Of a stretch of 43,393 nt of DNA, positions 24,844 to 32,299 are shown piece by piece. Source of the stretch: Rubrivivax sp. (lineage in GTDB: Bacteria > Pseudomonadota > Gammaproteobacteria > Burkholderiales > Burkholderiaceae_C). The stretch is from NCBI GenBank assembly GCA_014859905.1, contig JACZKT010000002.1, forward strand, positions 1 to 43,393. The letters run 5' to 3'. Both the position numbers and the translations under genes were made by a program. The notes under the pieces were generated by a model. The model worked only from the letters and a program-made list of their open reading frames with translations, was not told where the DNA came from and did no database searches. Numbering within the stretch: position 1 is the stretch's first letter; every line of letters begins with the position of its first letter.

Positions 24844-25326
24844 ATGTCGATACTCATCGCTCTGACCGTTTGCATCGGACTGCTGTCCGTCGTGGCAACT
24901 TGGTTGTTCCTGGGCCCGCTGGCCGCGCTCAATTTCCAGATCTGGCAGGCCTTCCTCGCCTGGGCCAGCTTCTATCACTGCGGGGGCAAGGCCGACGGCC
25001 TCAAGAAGACCGTCATCTGCATGAGCTTCGGAGCCGTGGTGGGCATGCTGTCGGTCATGCTGGCCGGGCAGTTAGGCGCACTCGGCGCCCTCGCTGCACC
25101 GGTGGCGGTAGGCATAGGAGCAGCGGTGATCGTCCAAGCCTCGCAACTGAGCGTGCTGTCGACCATACCATCAAGCGTCTACGGCTTCGGGGCCGTTGCC
25201 GGGTTCATACTGTTGAAGGGCCTTGCGCCGATGGATGCCATCCTGCCAACGATCGGCTCGATCGTGCTCGGCGCGATCTTCGGCTGGCTTTCCGAAGCGC
25301 TCGCCGGCAAGTTGGCCAAAGTCTGA
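24844..25326 (+). CDS. DUF1097-type small inner-membrane protein
   Basis: A 160-residue hydrophobic protein with about five transmembrane segments: MSILIALTVCIGLLSVVATW, IWQAFLAWASFYHCGGKADG, TVICMSFGAVVGMLSVMLAG, VGIGAAVIVQASQLSVLSTI, FGAVAGFILLKGLAP and a last helix before SEALAGKLAKV. The SFYHCGGK motif after the first helix is typical of DUF1097 proteins. GAAAGAGGAGA precedes the ATG. It stands alone between leaders B and C, so it has its own ANTAR control. A transport or channel role is plausible given AmiS-type small channels in other amidase operons, but this is not the AmiS/UreI family. Confidence 0.72.
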   Translation: MSILIALTVCIGLLSVVATWLFLGPLAALNFQIWQAFLAWASFYHCGGKADGLKKTVICMSFGAVVGMLSVMLAGQLGALGALAAPVAVGIGAAVIVQASQLSVLSTIPSSVYGFGAVAGFILLKGLAPMDAILPTIGSIVLGAIFGWLSEALAGKLAKV

Positions 25327-25489
25327 ACTTCGAAGCGATGAATCTGCCCAGGGAACGAGTGCAGGCAGGCGCGCGCGAGCGCTGCCGTCTCGCTGCACAG
25401 TGCGCAACTACTGCGCCGGGCACCACGCCTGTGCGCATGCCGGGTTGTCGCTTCGGGATAACGAGCATCAGCATTCCGTAGAAACCGCA

Positions 25490-25518
25490 TTGACAGCCCT
25501 TCACGGCGGGGCGATAGT
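25490..25518 (+). promoter_or_regulatory. Promoter of the tubulin2 operon
   Basis: TTGACA at 25490-25495, exactly 17 bp, GATAGT at 25513-25518. The predicted start near 25525 is 22 bases before P1, the same geometry as leaders A and B. Confidence 0.65.
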
Positions 25519-25546
25519 GATGGCTCAGCGAGAAATTGGTTCCGGT

Positions 25547-25587
25547 CTGGCAGCATGGCCGGCAAGGAAACAGGGCAACAAGAGCCC
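25547..25587 (+). promoter_or_regulatory. Candidate ANTAR-target leader C (tandem hairpins P1 and P2)
   Basis: P1 is CTGGC-AGCATG-GCCGG (25547-25562, one U/G pair). After 10 bases, P2 is GGGC-AACAAGA-GCCC (25573-25587), with a 7-base loop instead of six. The GCCC arm again begins the terminator stem. The sequence between P1 and P2 (CAAGGAAACA) is purine-rich like that of leader B (TAAGAGGAA). Confidence 0.72.
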
Positions 25588-25626
25588 ACCGACGGTGTCA
25601 AAGCCGTTGGTGGGCTTTGTTTTTTT
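25584..25626 (+). terminator. Leader terminator ahead of tubulin-like copy 2
   Basis: GCCCACCGACGG (25584-25595) pairs with CCGTTGGTGGGC (25604-25615) over 12 bp with one G/T wobble, 8-base loop, followed by TTTGTTTTTTT. The stem is nearly identical to the terminator at 24690, suggesting that leaders B and C are duplicates. Confidence 0.9.
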
Positions 25627-25858
25627 GGCTGAGCCAGATCCGATGCGATCTGCCGCGTGACGCGCGATCGCTTGTATCAGCGGCAGAGCGAGCGTCGGCG
25701 GCATGGCCGACAGAGGGACCGCACAGGAAGTGCCGGAGCGGCTTGATTGCCGGGGCGCCGATGGCGCTGCCGGACGGGTTGCGTCGCTGCAGATGTCAAG
25801 CCCGGGCCGACGCCTCGCGTCGGAGCCGGATCCGAAAGTGAATCTTGGATCATCTCGT

Positions 25859-27382
25859 ATGTCTTCAATTGCAGGATTCGACCTTCTCCGTGGACGGCCC
25901 TTGCCGGCCATCGGCACCACCGAAGCCAAGCTGCAGCAGCGCAAGCTCGACGCGCTCAAGCGCGGCGTGCATCGTATTGCCGACGCGGCCAAGCTCCCGT
26001 TCGGCATCCATCTGATCGGCGTCGGCGGCGCCGGGGTGCGCGTCGTCGAGCAGTTCCTGCGCGACGCACCCGCCGATCTCCTCGGCGTGCCGGGCTCGCG
26101 ACTCACTGCGCTGGCGCTCGACATCGGCGAGCACGACCTTGCCGGCGTGCGTGAACTGGCAGGCAGGTTCGGACCAAAGGAATCGCAGGTCGAGGCGGTC
26201 GCGCTGCAGATGCCCACACGGGAGGAACTGGAGGACACGCTCTCGCGCTACTGCGAGTTTCTCAAGCTCGAGTACCCCATGTACCACGTGAACCCCGACT
26301 CGGCGGCGTGGCTTCCCACGGACGCAGTGCCACCGGGCACAGGCAATCCGGTTCCGCGCGCGATCGCCAAGGCAGTCTACGGCCGAGCGTTCTACGACGC
26401 CGAGCGGCCGATGCAGGCGGCTCTGAAGCGCTTTGCACGCAATGTCGAGGCGACGGGCGGGGATTCGCTGGTGTGCATCGTGTTCGGCCTTGCCGGCGGC
26501 ACCGGCAGCGGCATCGCGCTCGACCTCGCGCGGCATCTTTCCTGCGGCCTGTTCGGACGCCGGGTGCTGGTCACGGGCATCGGCATCGCGCCGCATGAAG
26601 AGGATGCGCTCACGCATAGCGGGGCTTCGCTGTTTCCTGTCCTGGCCGAACTTGATTGCCTGTGCGACCAGGAAAAGAACAACGGCATCACGCTGTCCTG
26701 CGGCGAGCAATACAGGAACCCGTTCACCGCCGGATTCATCCTTGTGCCGCAGCCCGGCGGCAGCGGGGTCGAGACCACGCGCGCGGTGGTCAACCGTGAG
26801 CTCGCCTTGCTGTTCATGCAGCGCCGTGGCGCCAACCTGTGGGAGACGCTTCGGTTGCTGAACTGGGTCGCCGCGCCATCCACGCAGCACTCGGCGGCGC
26901 GCACGCCTTGGGGCGCACGCTGGATTCACCTGTACGGCTTCGGTGAGGGCTCGGCGCCGCCCCAAGGCCTCGACGTGCGGAGGGCTCTGGGCCTGCTGCC
27001 GGACTATTCACCCGAGTTCATCGAACTCCGGGCTGCAGAAGGCGCAGATCCGGCGTCCCTGTCGGCATGGGCGAGGACGCTGGACACCGCATTGGCGCCG
27101 GAGGTGCCAGCGCATCAGGTGGGCGGCGGACGCCCGGGATCGATTCAGTTCGTGCTGCCGCGGATCGCCAAGACCGATCTGGCTGTCTTCTTTGCTGCCC
27201 GCGAGGCCTACGACGCCTTGCTGCCCGCTGAACGGCATGGCGCCCATGCGTTGCTGCTTGAGCAGGGTGTGCTGCTTTGCGAGCCGTCAAGCAGGCTCGA
27301 AGGCATGGCTGGCGCCAGCCTCGGCAAGGGTGGCCAGTGGGTCGCTGTCCCGATGGACGCACTGCGCGGCAACGTCGCTTGA
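25859..27382 (+). CDS. Tubulin/FtsZ-like GTPase, copy 2 (divergent)
   Basis: A 507-residue tubulin/FtsZ-superfamily protein if started at ATG 25859 (MSSIAGFDLLRGRPLPAIGT). IGVGGAG at residues 53-59 is the T1-like loop and GGTGSG at 213-218 the tubulin signature (VFGLAGGTGSGIALDLARHL). Further motifs: ELDCLCDQEKNNGI (T7-like position), YRNPFTAGFILV, and the C-terminal FEGMAG-like LEGMAGASLGKGGQWVAVPM. It has an extra N-terminal extension of about 30 residues relative to the other copies. A longer frame from ATG 25703 exists. Neither start has a clear ribosome-binding site. Its stop overlaps the ribosome-binding site of small protein B. Confidence 0.82.
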   Translation: MSSIAGFDLLRGRPLPAIGTTEAKLQQRKLDALKRGVHRIADAAKLPFGIHLIGVGGAGVRVVEQFLRDAPADLLGVPGSRLTALALDIGEHDLAGVRELAGRFGPKESQVEAVALQMPTREELEDTLSRYCEFLKLEYPMYHVNPDSAAWLPTDAVPPGTGNPVPRAIAKAVYGRAFYDAERPMQAALKRFARNVEATGGDSLVCIVFGLAGGTGSGIALDLARHLSCGLFGRRVLVTGIGIAPHEEDALTHSGASLFPVLAELDCLCDQEKNNGITLSCGEQYRNPFTAGFILVPQPGGSGVETTRAVVNRELALLFMQRRGANLWETLRLLNWVAAPSTQHSAARTPWGARWIHLYGFGEGSAPPQGLDVRRALGLLPDYSPEFIELRAAEGADPASLSAWARTLDTALAPEVPAHQVGGGRPGSIQFVLPRIAKTDLAVFFAAREAYDALLPAERHGAHALLLEQGVLLCEPSSRLEGMAGASLGKGGQWVAVPMDALRGNVA

Positions 27383-27389
27383 AGGAGAA

Positions 27390-27722
27390 ATGACGATGCC
27401 ACTCGACTGGAAGACCGTGATCGACAAGTACGGCAAGGGTGCCCAGGTGCCCACCGTGGCCGGTGGCAAGTTCCTCACCGTCGCCCGCGTCGACGACGAG
27501 GCTATCTATATTGAATCGCCGATCTGGAGCGCAAAGCTGCACCGAGTCAACATCGAGAAGGGTGTCGAGCTGATCGAGGCAGGCACGATCTCGCGCGACC
27601 CTGGCCTCTTCGTTGAGGACTACATGCTGTACGTCGCCCACGAGCGCGCGTCCTCCGTCGCGCACATCCTGCGCGACCTCGGCATCCTCGACCGGACCGA
27701 GACTTTCACGATCCGTTGCTGA
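27390..27722 (+). CDS. Small conserved protein B, paralog of small protein A
   Basis: A 110-residue protein, MTMPLDWKTVIDKYGKGAQV then FLTVARVDDEAIYIESPIW, VNIEKGVELIEAGTISRDPG and ERASSVAHILRDLGILD. AAGGAG at 27382-27387 fixes the ATG at 27390. It is homologous throughout to the 100-residue protein at 20026-20328. It lies between tubulin-like copies 2 and 3, 7 bases after the former. No known domain. A conserved partner of the tubulin-like proteins is inferred from the repeated linkage. Confidence 0.78.
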   Translation: MTMPLDWKTVIDKYGKGAQVPTVAGGKFLTVARVDDEAIYIESPIWSAKLHRVNIEKGVELIEAGTISRDPGLFVEDYMLYVAHERASSVAHILRDLGILDRTETFTIRC

Positions 27723-27836
27723 GAGAGCCCGGGTGAGCAAATCGAGCCACGAGGGGCAAAGGATACGAGCGCCGCCATGAACGGCGCAAGTAGCCGAATG
27801 CTGTTTGTCCATTCCATTCACCGACAGGAGTTTCCG

Positions 27837-29531
27837 ATGACCACATCTGCATCCATGTATCACAGCGGCACCGGCGTCCAGTCGCCGCACTGCATTCACG
27901 CCATCGGCATCGGCCGGACCGGCATGGCCTACATCGAGGCTCTGCTTCGCACCGGTGAGATCGAGGACCTGCTCGATGACCCGCGCGCGACCTTCGCCGC
28001 GATGGTCGTCGACATCGGTGACCAGGACATGGGCGTGGTCAGCGACTACGCCCACTCGTTCAAGAAGCGCCTCGAATCGCGCGGTATCCCGGCCGACCGC
28101 TTCAACTACCAGGCGATCGCACTGCCGGTCCCGCCGAAAGACGAGTTCTTCGAGGGGATGAACCGCACACGCGAGTACCTGAAGCTCGAGTACCCGCGCT
28201 ACTACTGGAACCCGAACTTCGAGTCTTACGTGCCTCACAAGTATCAGTTGCCGGCGGCAGGCAGTCACTTCCCGCGGGCCGTTGCCAAGGGCATCTACGC
28301 CAACGCCTATTACGCCGGCGAGCGGCCGTTGGACCATGCACTGCGCCAATTCGTCGCCCAGGTCGAGAAGGCCGCATTGCCATCAATGGTGTTGGTCGCG
28401 TTTGGCATGGCCGGCGGCACCGGCAGCGGCATGGTCGTCGACCTCGCCCGGCACCTATCGAATGTCAAGCTCGGACGGCGCATCCCGGTCATCGGCGTGG
28501 GTCAGCTCTCCCACAGTGGAGACCCGGCGGAGTACTACAACAATGCGACGCAGTACACGACGATGAACGACCTCGACTGCATGCTCGACGACGACAAGAA
28601 CGCGGGCGTCACCGCGGTCTGGGGCGACCTGTATCGCAGCCCATTCACCGGCGGCTTTTTCGTCGTGAATCCAGAGCAGAGCTGGCAGCGCCTGACCGCC
28701 TATACGACCACCGGCGAGAAGGAAGTGCGGCAGAACTTCAAGCAGATGGTGACGAATCGCTTTGTCGCCGACTCATTCATGCGCTTCGCAGTGCTCGAGA
28801 ACGGGCGCGTGCTGTTCCGGGCGCTGCGGCCGGCTGGCTTCACCGGCGCGCCGCACGAGACGGTGTCAGCCAAGGCGCGCAACTGGACGCTGTTCGATCC
28901 GGCCAAGCTGACCCACCCGGGCGTCCAGGTACTGCCGGGCGAAGCCGGTTCAAAGTGGGATGCGGTCATCGCGCAGTGGATCGACTTCGTGCCGAAATAC
29001 AGCGGGCTGAAGGACGGCTTCAAGACCGACTATGCCGAGATCCACGTACATGCGTCACGCGACATGAACCCGGAGTTCTTGAGCAAGGCGTTCAATGAAG
29101 TGGTAACGAAGAACTATCTGCTCGATTCGGAGTCGACAGTCCAACTCTACAACCACGAGTTCTTCGACACGCTGACGGCTTACGCGGACATCATCCTGCC
29201 CGGCGTCGCGAAGACCGACCTGATCGGGTTCTGGGAAAGCCAGAAGGTCTACGACAAGATGGATTGGGAGTCCAAGCTCAACGAGCATGCCTGGCTGATC
29301 GACATCGGCCCGATGCTGTCCGAGCCCGCGATCCGCTTCGAGGGCATGGCCGGCGAGTGCATCTGGGGTTGCGCATGCTGGGTCGTGGTGCCTTACGACC
29401 AGCTGCGCGGCGACAAGCTGCCGCCGCCGAACCGCAAGGTGATCATGGAGGAAGGCATCGCGGCGATGACCAAGACCGTGGTCAAGACCCCGGGCGGCGA
29501 CGCGAAGAAGCTCGCCAAGGCGCACGCCTGA
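27837..29531 (+). CDS. Tubulin/FtsZ-like GTPase, copy 3 (full length)
   Basis: A 564-residue protein. The T1-like loop IGIGRTG is at residues 23-29, GGTGSG at 193-198, and MNDLDCMLDDDKNAG lies in a T7-like position. SPFTGGFFVVNPEQSWQRLT, TNRFVADSFMRFAV and LTHPGVQVLPGEAGSKWDAV are shared almost word for word with copy 1, so 1 and 3 are close paralogs and 2 is divergent. The C-terminal FEGMAGECIWGCACWVVVPY and a Lys-rich tail (KTVVKTPGGDAKKLAKAHA) complete it. ATG 27837 is chosen for CAGGAG upstream; 27777 is an in-frame alternative without one. Polymerisation and GTP binding are inferred from the fold. Confidence 0.85.
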   Translation: MTTSASMYHSGTGVQSPHCIHAIGIGRTGMAYIEALLRTGEIEDLLDDPRATFAAMVVDIGDQDMGVVSDYAHSFKKRLESRGIPADRFNYQAIALPVPPKDEFFEGMNRTREYLKLEYPRYYWNPNFESYVPHKYQLPAAGSHFPRAVAKGIYANAYYAGERPLDHALRQFVAQVEKAALPSMVLVAFGMAGGTGSGMVVDLARHLSNVKLGRRIPVIGVGQLSHSGDPAEYYNNATQYTTMNDLDCMLDDDKNAGVTAVWGDLYRSPFTGGFFVVNPEQSWQRLTAYTTTGEKEVRQNFKQMVTNRFVADSFMRFAVLENGRVLFRALRPAGFTGAPHETVSAKARNWTLFDPAKLTHPGVQVLPGEAGSKWDAVIAQWIDFVPKYSGLKDGFKTDYAEIHVHASRDMNPEFLSKAFNEVVTKNYLLDSESTVQLYNHEFFDTLTAYADIILPGVAKTDLIGFWESQKVYDKMDWESKLNEHAWLIDIGPMLSEPAIRFEGMAGECIWGCACWVVVPYDQLRGDKLPPPNRKVIMEEGIAAMTKTVVKTPGGDAKKLAKAHA

Positions 29532-29548
29532 CGGGTGCGTAGTGGATT

Positions 29549-29583
29549 GCCGGGGCCGGCCCTTCGGGGTGGCCCCGGCTTCC
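29549..29583 (+). terminator. Strong GC hairpin after tubulin-like copy 3
   Basis: GCCGGGGCC (29549-29557) pairs perfectly with GGCCCCGGC (29571-29579), followed by TTCCC. It could end or attenuate transcription between the tubulin genes and cobW. The U-run is poor and no ANTAR-type hairpins precede it. Confidence 0.5.
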
Positions 29584-29636
29584 CGCAGTTTCGGTCGCCC
29601 GAACAGGCGACGGCGGATCCAGGCAATGAGGCACAC

Positions 29637-30617
29637 ATGAGCTCCAGACACGCAGACGGCAAGATTCCGGTGACCGTCATCACCGGGTACCTCGGATCCG
29701 GCAAGACCACCTTGCTCAACCACATCCTGCGCGAGCAGCATGGCCGCAAGGTGGCAGTGATCGTCAACGAATTCGGCGAGGTGGGCATCGACGGCCAGCT
29801 GATCGTGCAGGACGACGACGAGCAGCTCGTCGAGTTCAACAACGGCTGCCTGTGCTGCACCGTGCGCGGCGACCTGATCGAAACCATCGGCCGGCTGCAG
29901 CAGCGTGCCGACCAGCTCGACGCCATCATGATCGAGACCACCGGCCTCGCCGACCCGGCCCCGGTGGCGTCGACGTTCTTCGTTTCCGACGAAGTGCGTG
30001 CGGGGACGCGTCTCGATGCCTTCGTCACCGTGGTCGACGCGGTCAACCTCGCGAAGAACCTTGAGCAGAGCGCGGAGGCGCAGGAGCAGGTCGCCTTCGC
30101 CGACATCGTGCTGATCAACAAGACCGACCTGAGCACCGAAGAACAGGTGGCGCAGGTCGAGCGCGACGTGCGCGCGCTGAACCCGCTGGCGCGCATCCAC
30201 CGCAGCGCGCACGGCGTGGTCGACCTCGGATTGATCATGAACGTCAACGCCTTCCAGCTCGCGGCCAAGCTGCAGGTCGATCCAGCATTCCTTTCCGACC
30301 ACGAGCATGAGCACGACCCGGAGATCAGCTCGATCGTTCTGCGCGAGACCCGCCCGATCGACATGAACCGATTCATGTCCTGGATGGCGCCGATGCTGCA
30401 GGAACAGGGCGATCGCTACCTACGCACGAAGGGCGTCTTCAACGCGCACGGTTTCCGCGAGCGCGTCGTGTTCCAGAGCGTGCGCATGCTGACGACGATG
30501 ACCCGTTTCAATTCCTGGGAGGCCGGCGACGCTAGGCTGAGCGAGTACGTCGTCATCGGCCGTCATCTCGACCGCCAGGCCCTGGAGGCCGGTTTCGCCC
30601 GCTGCGTCGCAGCCTGA
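29637..30617 (+). CDS. CobW/COG0523-family metallochaperone GTPase
   Basis: A 326-residue G3E GTPase: Walker A GYLGSGKT (residues 17-24), the metal-binding CxCC motif (Cys71, Cys73, Cys74 in [13 protein letters not shown]), [11 protein letters not shown], guanine-specificity NKTD, and a His-rich DHEHEHD near residue 220. The C-terminal CobW domain ends with [20 protein letters not shown]. The family delivers Zn, Co, Fe or Ni to client enzymes, including nitrile hydratase activators and cobalamin synthesis. The gene before a NiCoT permease and an AAA-VWA pair, in a window with CbtAB and DmeF, points to cobalt. Start ATG 29637. Confidence 0.88.
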   Translation: MSSRHADGKIPVTVITGYLGSGKTTLLNHILREQHGRKVAVIVNEFGEVGIDGQLIVQDDDEQLVEFNNGCLCCTVRGDLIETIGRLQQRADQLDAIMIETTGLADPAPVASTFFVSDEVRAGTRLDAFVTVVDAVNLAKNLEQSAEAQEQVAFADIVLINKTDLSTEEQVAQVERDVRALNPLARIHRSAHGVVDLGLIMNVNAFQLAAKLQVDPAFLSDHEHEHDPEISSIVLRETRPIDMNRFMSWMAPMLQEQGDRYLRTKGVFNAHGFRERVVFQSVRMLTTMTRFNSWEAGDARLSEYVVIGRHLDRQALEAGFARCVAA

Positions 30618-30633
30618 AGTCTCGGGAGACCCC

Positions 30634-31464
30634 ATGAACGTCGAACTGCTATCGACTTCTGGTCTCGTGCTGATGTTCGTCCTTGGGCTGCGGCACGGAT
30701 TGGACCCTGACCACATTGCCTGCATCGACGGCCTGACTTGGCGCGCGCTGAACCAGGCCCACGATCACGCGCACTGGATCGGTACGCTGTTCGCGATCGG
30801 TCACGGTCTTCTTGTGACGGCCATCGCGGTCGGCGTCAGCCGCCTAAGCCACGCCATCGAAGTGCCAGATGCCGTGGTCCTGGTCCTTGAGTGGGTTCCG
30901 ACCGCACTGTTGCTGCTGGTCGGCACGCTCAACCTGCGCCTGCTGCGGCAGCAGGATCAGCCCTTCCAGCCCACTGGCTGGAAGCTCAAGCTGATACCGC
31001 AGCGTCTGCGCAACCACTCGAGCCCCTGGGCGGTGGTGCTGATCGGGGTGATGTTCGCGACCGTGTTCGATACGGCGACCCAGGCCTCGGCCTGGGGCTT
31101 CGTCGCCAGCAACAAGGGCGGTGGCGTGCTGGCCGCGCTGGCCGCCGGCCTGGTGTTCACTGCCGGCATGGTGATCACGGACACGCTCGACGGGCGGCTG
31201 ATCTGCCGCATCAGTTGCAGCGCCGGCGGGGAGGCCAAGGGCCGCCGCTACCGTCGCACGCTCGGCTGGCTGATCGTCGTCATCTCGTACGGCGTGGCGG
31301 CTTACAACATCGGCAAGGCCTTGCTGCCGGCGATCGAACTCGACGATCTCGCCTTCTCGCTCACCGGCTTCTCGCTGATCGCCGTGATGTTGGTCGTCTG
31401 GGGCTGGCTCGCGTTCGCGCGCAGCCGGCGTATTGCGAACGACCCCATCCGGAGCACAGGCTGA
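30634..31464 (+). CDS. NiCoT-family nickel/cobalt permease
   Basis: A 276-residue inner-membrane protein with six to eight helices. The helix-II signature LRHGLDPDHIACIDGLTW corresponds to the RHAxDADHI metal-selectivity motif of HoxN/NixA/NhlF. HWIGTLFAIGHGLLVTAI, a later DTATQASAWG and VFTAGMVITDTLDGRLICRI are also family features. It is a little shorter than typical members. It starts 16 bases after cobW behind GGGAG. NhlF, the cobalt transporter of the nitrile hydratase cluster in Rhodococcus rhodochrous J1, belongs to this family, so cobalt is the likely substrate here. Confidence 0.87.
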   Translation: MNVELLSTSGLVLMFVLGLRHGLDPDHIACIDGLTWRALNQAHDHAHWIGTLFAIGHGLLVTAIAVGVSRLSHAIEVPDAVVLVLEWVPTALLLLVGTLNLRLLRQQDQPFQPTGWKLKLIPQRLRNHSSPWAVVLIGVMFATVFDTATQASAWGFVASNKGGGVLAALAAGLVFTAGMVITDTLDGRLICRISCSAGGEAKGRRYRRTLGWLIVVISYGVAAYNIGKALLPAIELDDLAFSLTGFSLIAVMLVVWGWLAFARSRRIANDPIRSTG

Positions 31465-31480
31465 CCAGGAACACACTGCC

Positions 31481-32299
31481 ATGGACGAGCACATCCTTCC
31501 CTACCTCATCGAGGACCAGCCCTATTACCGGGCCGCCGGCAACGAAATCGTACTGTTCGAGGCGGCGATGAAGCGTCGGCTGCCGATGGTGCTGAAGGGT
31601 CCGACGGGCTGCGGCAAGACCCGCTTCATCGAGTACATGGCCTGGCGCATGAAGCGGCCCCTGATCACGATGGCGTGCAACGAAGATATGACAGCGTCGG
31701 ACCTGATCGGCCGCTACCTGCTCGATGTCGATGGCACCGTCTGGCACGACGGCCCGCTGACGATCGCCGCTCGCTACGGCGCCATTTGCTACCTCGACGA
31801 GGTGGTCGAGGCGCGCCAGGACACCAACGTCGTGATCCACCCGCTGACCGACGACCGGCGCATGCTGCCGCTGGACAAGCGGGGCGAGGTCGTGCACGCG
31901 CACCCTGATTTCAGGCTGGTGGTGTCCTACAACCCAGGCTACCAGAGCGTGGCCAAAGACATGAAGCCGTCGACCAAGCAGCGCTTCGGCGCGATCGACT
32001 TCGACTTCCCGGCGGCCGACATCGAAGCTGAGGTCATCGCCCATGAAAGCGGCATCGACCGCGATATGGCGGCCAGCCTGGTGGGCATCGCGCAGAAGTC
32101 GCGCGCCCTGCGCGGTCGCGGGCTGGAAGAGGGCATCTCGACACGCATGCTGATCCACGCAGGGGGCCTGATCACCGACGGCATCGACGTGCACGACGCC
32201 TGCAGACTGGCGATGACTGCGCCGATCACCGACGACGAAGACTTGCTTGCCGCGCTCGACGGCTTTGTCGAGGCCTACTTCGGGCCCCGGCCGGCGTGA
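31481..32299 (+). CDS. MoxR-family AAA+ ATPase (NorQ/CbbQ type), copy 2
   Basis: A 272-residue AAA+ protein: Walker A GPTGCGKT (residues 40-47), Walker [10 protein letters not shown], sensor 1 VVSYNPGYQSV, STKQRFGAIDFDFP. Very close to copy 1 at 13034, with long identical stretches ([18 protein letters not shown]), hence a recent duplicate or parallel set. The ATG at 31481 follows CCAGGA. It overlaps the next gene by 4 bp (GTGA), so ATPase and VWA adaptor are translationally coupled. Linked here to cobW and the NiCoT permease rather than to amidase. The client is unknown. Confidence 0.88.
   Translation: MDEHILPYLIEDQPYYRAAGNEIVLFEAAMKRRLPMVLKGPTGCGKTRFIEYMAWRMKRPLITMACNEDMTASDLIGRYLLDVDGTVWHDGPLTIAARYGAICYLDEVVEARQDTNVVIHPLTDDRRMLPLDKRGEVVHAHPDFRLVVSYNPGYQSVAKDMKPSTKQRFGAIDFDFPAADIEAEVIAHESGIDRDMAASLVGIAQKSRALRGRGLEEGISTRMLIHAGGLITDGIDVHDACRLAMTAPITDDEDLLAALDGFVEAYFGPRPA

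Noticed and set aside
29549-29636. A fifth ANTAR leader ahead of cobW
   Set aside because: There is a strong hairpin but no tandem hexaloop hairpins before it, no TTGACA promoter and a poor U-run.
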